Shown piece after piece: positions 52,020-55,945 of a stretch of 55,945 bases of DNA (position 1 is the first letter of the stretch; the number at the start of each line of letters is the position of its first letter). The stretch is from Candidatus Dormiibacterota bacterium (GTDB lineage Bacteria > Chloroflexota > Dormibacteria > Aeolococcales > Aeolococcaceae), in NCBI GenBank assembly GCA_003132805.1, contig PKYW01000017.1, forward strand, positions 28,975 through 84,919, written 5' to 3'. The position numbers and the translations under genes were made by a program. A model generated the notes under the pieces. It did not search any database and was not told the origin of the DNA. It worked only from the letters and a program-made list of their open reading frames with translations.

Positions 52020-52829
52020 TCAGCCGCGACGGTATTTGGCGACGGCGAGCGGTGCGAACACCGCGATCAGCCCCACGGACCAGACGAGCGAGCGGATCAC
52101 GAAGTACGAGGTGGGGTGTCCGAGGAGCGCCTCCGCGGGCTGGCCTTCAGTGAGGCAGCGCACCGCGTTGACCATCACCGTGATGGGCTGATTCTCGGCA
52201 AAGCCCTGCATCCACGAGGGCATCGTCGCAACCGGAATGTATGCGGACGAGACGAACGTGAAGGGGAACACGATGAGCGCGAAACCCTGGGCGGCCTGTG
52301 CCGAGCCGGCGAACATACCGATGAGCACGAAGACCCACTCGAAGACAAATCCGAAGAGGATGACCAGCGCGGCTGCCGCGAGCGCTGCGCCCCAGTTGCT
52401 GTGCACGCGAAAGCCGACCAGGAACCCGATGGCGACTGTGACTGCCAGTCCCCAGACCTGGATCCCTGTGTCGGCCAGGGCTCGACCGATGAGCACGGCG
52501 CTGCGCGGAATCGGCAGGGAGCGTAAGCGTGCGATGAGCCCCGCGCTCATGTCCTCGGCCATACCCGCAGAGGCGTACATGGCCGTGAAGAGCACGCCTG
52601 TCGTGATGAATCCCGGCACCACGAAGTCGACGTAGCTGACGCCGCGCACCGCGATCGCACCGCCGAAGACGTAGCGGAAGATGAGCAGGAACATCGCTCC
52701 CTGCACGGTGCCGACCACGACGAGCTGCGGCGATCGAATGAATTTGCGGAGCACTCGACGGGCGATCTGCCCGCTCGAGACGAACAAGCCCGTGGCGTTG
52801 CCGCGCGGTGGTGTGATGGCGATGCTCAT
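52020..52829 (-). CDS. ABC-2 type transporter permease (DrrB-like)
   Basis: Permease of 269 residues with six helices, matching the ABC-2/DrrB type: FIRSPQLVVVGTVQGAMFLL, MAEDMSAGLIARLRSLPIPR, PFTFVSSAYIPVATMPSWMQ, and AENQPITVMVNAVRCLTEG. It pairs with the ATPase encoded immediately upstream (ATGA overlap at 52826-52829) to export hydrophobic compounds such as antibiotics or lipids. The substrate is unknown. Regulated together with its partner by the divergent TetR gene (inference). Confidence 0.92.
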   Translation of the reverse strand: MSIAITPPRGNATGLFVSSGQIARRVLRKFIRSPQLVVVGTVQGAMFLLIFRYVFGGAIAVRGVSYVDFVVPGFITTGVLFTAMYASAGMAEDMSAGLIARLRSLPIPRSAVLIGRALADTGIQVWGLAVTVAIGFLVGFRVHSNWGAALAAAALVILFGFVFEWVFVLIGMFAGSAQAAQGFALIVFPFTFVSSAYIPVATMPSWMQGFAENQPITVMVNAVRCLTEGQPAEALLGHPTSYFVIRSLVWSVGLIAVFAPLAVAKYRRG

Positions 52830-53788
52830 GCCACTTCCTCCTTGGGTGCGCCGGTGAGCGCGAGAAATGCTTCGTCAAGAGTTGGCTGCCGAACGGACAC
52901 TTCGTCGATCGCGATGCCCGTGTCATCGAGCGGTCGCAGTGCCGCAAAGATGCGCTCGGTATCGGCGCTGAGCGCGACGCTGACGCTGTGTGTCGGCCGG
53001 TCGATGGTCGTCGGACCGTCGCCGATACCCGTCAAGATGGCCGCGACCCGGTCGAGCGAGGAGAGGTCGCGGACGCGGACCTCCACGACGTTCCGACCCG
53101 CTCGGCGCTTCAGCTCGCGTGGCGTTCCCGCCGCAACCACTCGACCGTGGTCGATGATGGCGATCTGTGACGCCAGATGATCGGCCTCATCGAGGTATTG
53201 CGTGGTGAGCAGCACGTCCGTGCCACTGGCGACCAGCGAGCGGATGACGTCCCAGAGCTCGAGGCGGCTCCGCGGGTCGAGGCCGCTCGTCGGTTCGTCG
53301 AGCAGCAGGAGCCGCGGACGCCCGACCAGGCTGGCGCCGAGGTCGAGACGGCGGCGCATGCCACCGGAATACGTGCGCACCTGCCGGTCCGCGGCGTCGG
53401 TGAGGTCCATCTGCTCGAGCACCGCGCCGGCGTCACGCCGGGCATCGGCGGCCGACGCACCGAAGAGGCGGGCAACCATGATCACGTTCTCGCGTCCGGT
53501 CATCGTGGGCTCGACCGCGGCCGACTGCCCGGCGAGTGCGATGTTGCGCCGCACAGCGGCGGGCTGGCGTGCGACGTCGAGGCCGTTGACCTGCAGCGTG
53601 CCCGCATCGGGCCGGATCAGTGTGGCGACGAGGTTGACGAAGGTCGTCTTGCCCGCGCCGTTCGGACCGAGCAGCGCCATGACCTGGCCGGGCTGCATCG
53701 TTAGGTTCAACCCGTCGAGGGCCCGGGTCTTGCCGAACCTCTTGACGAGGCCGGCGGCCTCCAGTGTGGAAGTCATCTCTAACACCAT
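52826..53788 (-). CDS. ABC exporter ATP-binding protein (DrrA-like)
   Basis: ATPase of 320 residues: Walker A LLGPNGAGKTTFVN, Q-loop AGQSAAVEPTMTGRENV, signature TYSGGMRRRLDLGASLV, Walker B LLLLDEPTSGLDPRSR and H-loop-region TTQYLDEADHL, in which Gln replaces the usual H-loop His as is common in DrrA. The C-terminal 90 residues form the DrrA-type regulatory domain (RAGRNVVEVRVRDL...RQPTLDEAFLALTG). ATG 53788 or 53776. A strong minus-strand promoter lies 35-60 bases upstream. Confidence 0.93.
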   Translation of the reverse strand: MVLEMTSTLEAAGLVKRFGKTRALDGLNLTMQPGQVMALLGPNGAGKTTFVNLVATLIRPDAGTLQVNGLDVARQPAAVRRNIALAGQSAAVEPTMTGRENVIMVARLFGASAADARRDAGAVLEQMDLTDAADRQVRTYSGGMRRRLDLGASLVGRPRLLLLDEPTSGLDPRSRLELWDVIRSLVASGTDVLLTTQYLDEADHLASQIAIIDHGRVVAAGTPRELKRRAGRNVVEVRVRDLSSLDRVAAILTGIGDGPTTIDRPTHSVSVALSADTERIFAALRPLDDTGIAIDEVSVRQPTLDEAFLALTGAPKEEVA

Positions 53789-53804
53789 CCGTTTGATTGA
53801 GCGC

Positions 53805-53852
53805 CTAACAGTGACTTGTGCGATAATAGGCGAACGCTGTTAGTGATGTCAA
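53805..53852 (-). promoter_or_regulatory. drrAB-type promoter with TetR operator
   Basis: On the minus strand TTGACA (53852-53847) and TATTAT (53828-53823) are 18 bases apart. A perfect inverted repeat CTAACAG (53805-53811)...CTGTTAG (53837-53843) has one arm in the spacer and the other just past the expected start point. A third half-site CTAACA lies at 53779-53784 inside the ATPase gene start. Confidence 0.7.
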
Positions 53853-53905
53853 GCTAGACTGAGACCGCCGGGCTTGCCCTGGCTGAGATAACGGAGGACA
53901 GATCT

Positions 53906-55078
53906 GTGGCCCGTCAAGAGACGGAGGCAGCCGGGCTCAATCGCGAAGCGGTCGTCCAGGCTGCTCTCGCGATGCTCGACACCGTCGGTGTCGATGGACT
54001 GTCAATGCGCGCGCTCGCGGACCGGCTTGGGGTGAAGGCCGCATCCCTGTACTGGCACCTTCGCGACAAGGATCAGCTCCTCGAATTGGTGACCGAAGCC
54101 GTCCTTGATCGTGTGACGCTTCCGGTCTCGCCGGTGGCCTGGCGCCCCCAGATCGCCGCGGCGTGCGACACGTTGACTCGGTTCCTCGGGGACCACCCGG
54201 CCGCCGCAACCGTCGTGCTCAGCTGCCTGCCTGTCGTGCAGCGCAGCCGCCTCGCGCGCGATGTGGCCCGGCTCCTCGCTGCCGAGGGTCTTCCGTCGCC
54301 CGAGGGTGCTGCGTTCGCGTTGATCGTCGAGGCGGCTGCATCGGCATTCGTCACCCCGCATCCGGCCGGAGGGATGAGGGGCGGGCGGGTGATGACGCTT
54401 GGGGTCGACTCAGGCTCATGGCGTGTCCTGATTCGAGCCGCCGCCGCCCGTGGCGCGGATCTCGCGACCTCCGTAGGTGGAGGCGGAGCGGCCTCGGTGG
54501 AGGTCCGCCCAGACAACCTCGTGCTCGTCAAGAATCGCCGCGGCGGCGACCATGGCGCCGTGGAGCTGAATCCCGACTACACCTGGTACGTCAAGATCCA
54601 CGGCGGCACCTGGAACACGGTCCTCGACCTGCCCGGGCTGAGCATCAGCGGCATCGAGCTCGACAGCGGGGCGGGGAACGTCACGTGCACATTGCCGAGG
54701 CCACGGGGCGTGGTTCCCATCCGTGTCAACAGCGGGATCGTCGGCGTCACGATGCATCGGCCTCTCGGCACAGCGGTCCACGCGGTCATCTCCTCGGGGT
54801 CGGTGAAAGTGCGCATGGACGACAGGCCGATCCGGGCGGTGGCCTCTGATGTCCAGTGGGACACGCCGGGAGCGCTCCACAGCGCGGACCGCTATGACCT
54901 CACGGTCTACAGCGGCTGCGTGCGCGTGACCATGGATACGGCTGCGCCGGCCGCTCGAGGAGTGGCGCTGCCGGAGTTCGACGGCTCGGCCGGCGCAGCG
55001 AACTGGCGCGCCGACGAGGGCGTGACGCTGATTCTCGACGGCATCGAGAAGCGGCTCAGCGCACCTCGCGCCGGCTGA
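53906..55078 (+). CDS. TetR regulator fused to a repetitive beta-strand domain
   Basis: Protein of 390 residues, GTG start with GGAGG eight bases upstream. Residues 10-58 are a TetR helix-turn-helix (GVDGLSMRALADRLGVKAAS then LYWHLRDKDQLL); 60-155 are helices of a shortened TetR ligand domain. From about 180 to 385 the sequence changes to repeated beta strands: VEVRPDNLVLVKNRRGGDHG, LSISGIELDSGAGNVTCTLP, VIPIRVNSGIVGVT-type units and ISSGSVKVRM, like a DUF4097-like adhesin solenoid. I know no described TetR with this domain. Divergent from the ABC exporter it probably controls. Confidence 0.85.
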   Translation: MARQETEAAGLNREAVVQAALAMLDTVGVDGLSMRALADRLGVKAASLYWHLRDKDQLLELVTEAVLDRVTLPVSPVAWRPQIAAACDTLTRFLGDHPAAATVVLSCLPVVQRSRLARDVARLLAAEGLPSPEGAAFALIVEAAASAFVTPHPAGGMRGGRVMTLGVDSGSWRVLIRAAAARGADLATSVGGGGAASVEVRPDNLVLVKNRRGGDHGAVELNPDYTWYVKIHGGTWNTVLDLPGLSISGIELDSGAGNVTCTLPRPRGVVPIRVNSGIVGVTMHRPLGTAVHAVISSGSVKVRMDDRPIRAVASDVQWDTPGALHSADRYDLTVYSGCVRVTMDTAAPAARGVALPEFDGSAGAANWRADEGVTLILDGIEKRLSAPRAG

Positions 55079-55106
55079 CGACCCGGGGCTGTTCTGAGTC
55101 GCGGCC

Positions 55107-55945
55107 TCAGGCCGCGGCAGCTGCCTCGGTCGCCACCGGCTCAAGTGCAACGCCGAGGGCTTCCTCGACGCGGCCGGCCAGATGGAAGGTCATGACGTCG
55201 CGCACGCTCTCGGGCACGTCCTCGATGTCCTTCTCATTGCGCTTGGGCAGGATCACCTCGCGCAGCCCCATCCGATGGGCCGCGAGCACCTTCTGCTTGA
55301 CGCCGCCGATTGGGAGCACCAATCCCTGGAGGGTGACCTCGCCGGTCATCGCGACGCTGCTGCGCATCGGCCGCCCTGTCAGCAGGCTGACGATCGCGGT
55401 GGTCATGGCGACACCCGCGGACGGGCCGTCCTTGGGCACGGCGCCTGCCGGCACATGGACGTGGATGCTCTGTCGCGCGGCCTCGGGATCGATCCCGAGG
55501 TCAGCAGCGTGAGCGCGCACATACGAGAGTGCGATCTGCGCCGATTCCTTCATCACATCGCCGAGCTGTCCGGTCAGGGTGAGCTTGCCATCGCCTGGGG
55601 CATTGGCAGCCTCGATGAAGAGGACGTCACCTCCGGTGCCGGTCACAGCGAGCCCGGTGGCAACACCCGCCACGGCGGTCCGCTCGGCGACTTCGTTGTC
55701 GAACTTCGGCTTGCCAAGCAGCTCACGCACCTGCGCAGGTGTGATCTCCAGCGGAGCGACCAGCTCGCCACCCGCGATGCGGGTCGCGACCTTTCGGGTC
55801 ATCTTGCCGAGCTCCCGCTCGAGGTTGCGGACGCCTGCCTCGCGAGTGTGATCGGTGATCACGGCGAGGATGGCGGCGTCGGTCACGCTGACCTCCTCGG
55901 GCCTGAGGCCCGCATGCTCAATCTGGCGGCGGAGCAGATGATCGC
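55107..55945 (-). CDS. lon: Lon protease, C-terminal part (partial)
   Basis: The last 279 residues of an ATP-dependent Lon protease, running off the right edge. The end of the AAA+ module (AGVRNLERELGKMTRKVATR) is followed by the proteolytic domain with catalytic Ser in PKDGPSAGVAM and Lys in GGVKQKVLAAHRMG. The family also has FIEAANAPGDGKLTLTGQLG with VMKESA upstream. It degrades damaged and regulatory cytoplasmic proteins. The C-terminus ends in a short Ala run. Confidence 0.95.
   Translation of the reverse strand, partial: DHLLRRQIEHAGLRPEEVSVTDAAILAVITDHTREAGVRNLERELGKMTRKVATRIAGGELVAPLEITPAQVRELLGKPKFDNEVAERTAVAGVATGLAVTGTGGDVLFIEAANAPGDGKLTLTGQLGDVMKESAQIALSYVRAHAADLGIDPEAARQSIHVHVPAGAVPKDGPSAGVAMTTAIVSLLTGRPMRSSVAMTGEVTLQGLVLPIGGVKQKVLAAHRMGLREVILPKRNEKDIEDVPESVRDVMTFHLAGRVEEALGVALEPVATEAAAAA

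Overview
This is a gene-dense, high-GC bacterial chromosome segment. Genes lie on both strands, mostly in operons of one to three with very short gaps. There are no phage, integrase or transposase genes and no CRISPR array. Gene content (mitochondrial-type NAD isocitrate dehydrogenase, MutY without a C-terminal NUDIX-like domain, GlgX/MalQ pair, SecG followed by a peptide-binding protein, DUF169, DUF2252, DyP peroxidase, Pro/Thr-rich lipoproteins) fits a free-living soil or freshwater bacterium. Chloroflexota/Ca. Limnocylindria-like or Dormibacterota-like is my best guess. This is inference, since there is no rRNA or other marker here.

Layout. 1-7.8 kb: tail of an unknown gene, cysteine dioxygenase/rhodanese pair, DinB-like protein, hydrolase, Tat-exported purple acid phosphatase, GNAT, membrane proteins and a zinc alcohol dehydrogenase. 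7.8-12.3 kb: a c-di-GMP block with an HD-GYP protein carrying an unusual cysteine-repeat tail and a GGDEF-EAL protein. 12.3-16.3 kb: beta-propeller lipoprotein, DUF169 protein, B12-type radical SAM protein with a C-terminal CCAEP tail, pterin carbinolamine dehydratase. 16.3-19.4 kb: MarR-controlled DUF6069/hydrolase/TetR locus with repeated operators. 19.5-24.8 kb: DyP peroxidase with membrane Rieske protein, DUF1345, SF1 helicase. 24.8-36.2 kb: lone DppB-type permease, antiporter, DUF2252, GlgX and MalQ, response regulator pair, formyltransferase-like protein, MutY, isocitrate dehydrogenase.

36.2-43.8 kb: hybrid histidine kinase, RibD-like reductase, PadR regulator, phospholipase-D-like lipoprotein whose start codon lies in a tandem repeat, SecG, peptide-binding protein without an obvious start codon, tRNA-Leu(CAG). 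43.9-50.5 kb: glyoxalase/MarR pair with two near-identical operators, then two overlapping MutS-like ATPases facing a dynamin-like GTPase. 50.5-52 kb: a worn stretch with a tRNA-like relic and fragments of a hydrolase and a methyltransferase around a cytidylate-kinase-like gene. 52-55.1 kb: DrrAB-type ABC exporter divergent from a TetR protein fused to a repetitive beta-strand domain. 55.1 kb to end: C-terminal part of Lon protease.

The items most worth follow-up are the MutS-MutS-dynamin locus, the HD-GYP protein with five exact 12-residue Cys repeats predicted outside the membrane, the TetR/beta-domain fusion with its promoter-embedded operator, and the CCAEP-tailed radical SAM protein.
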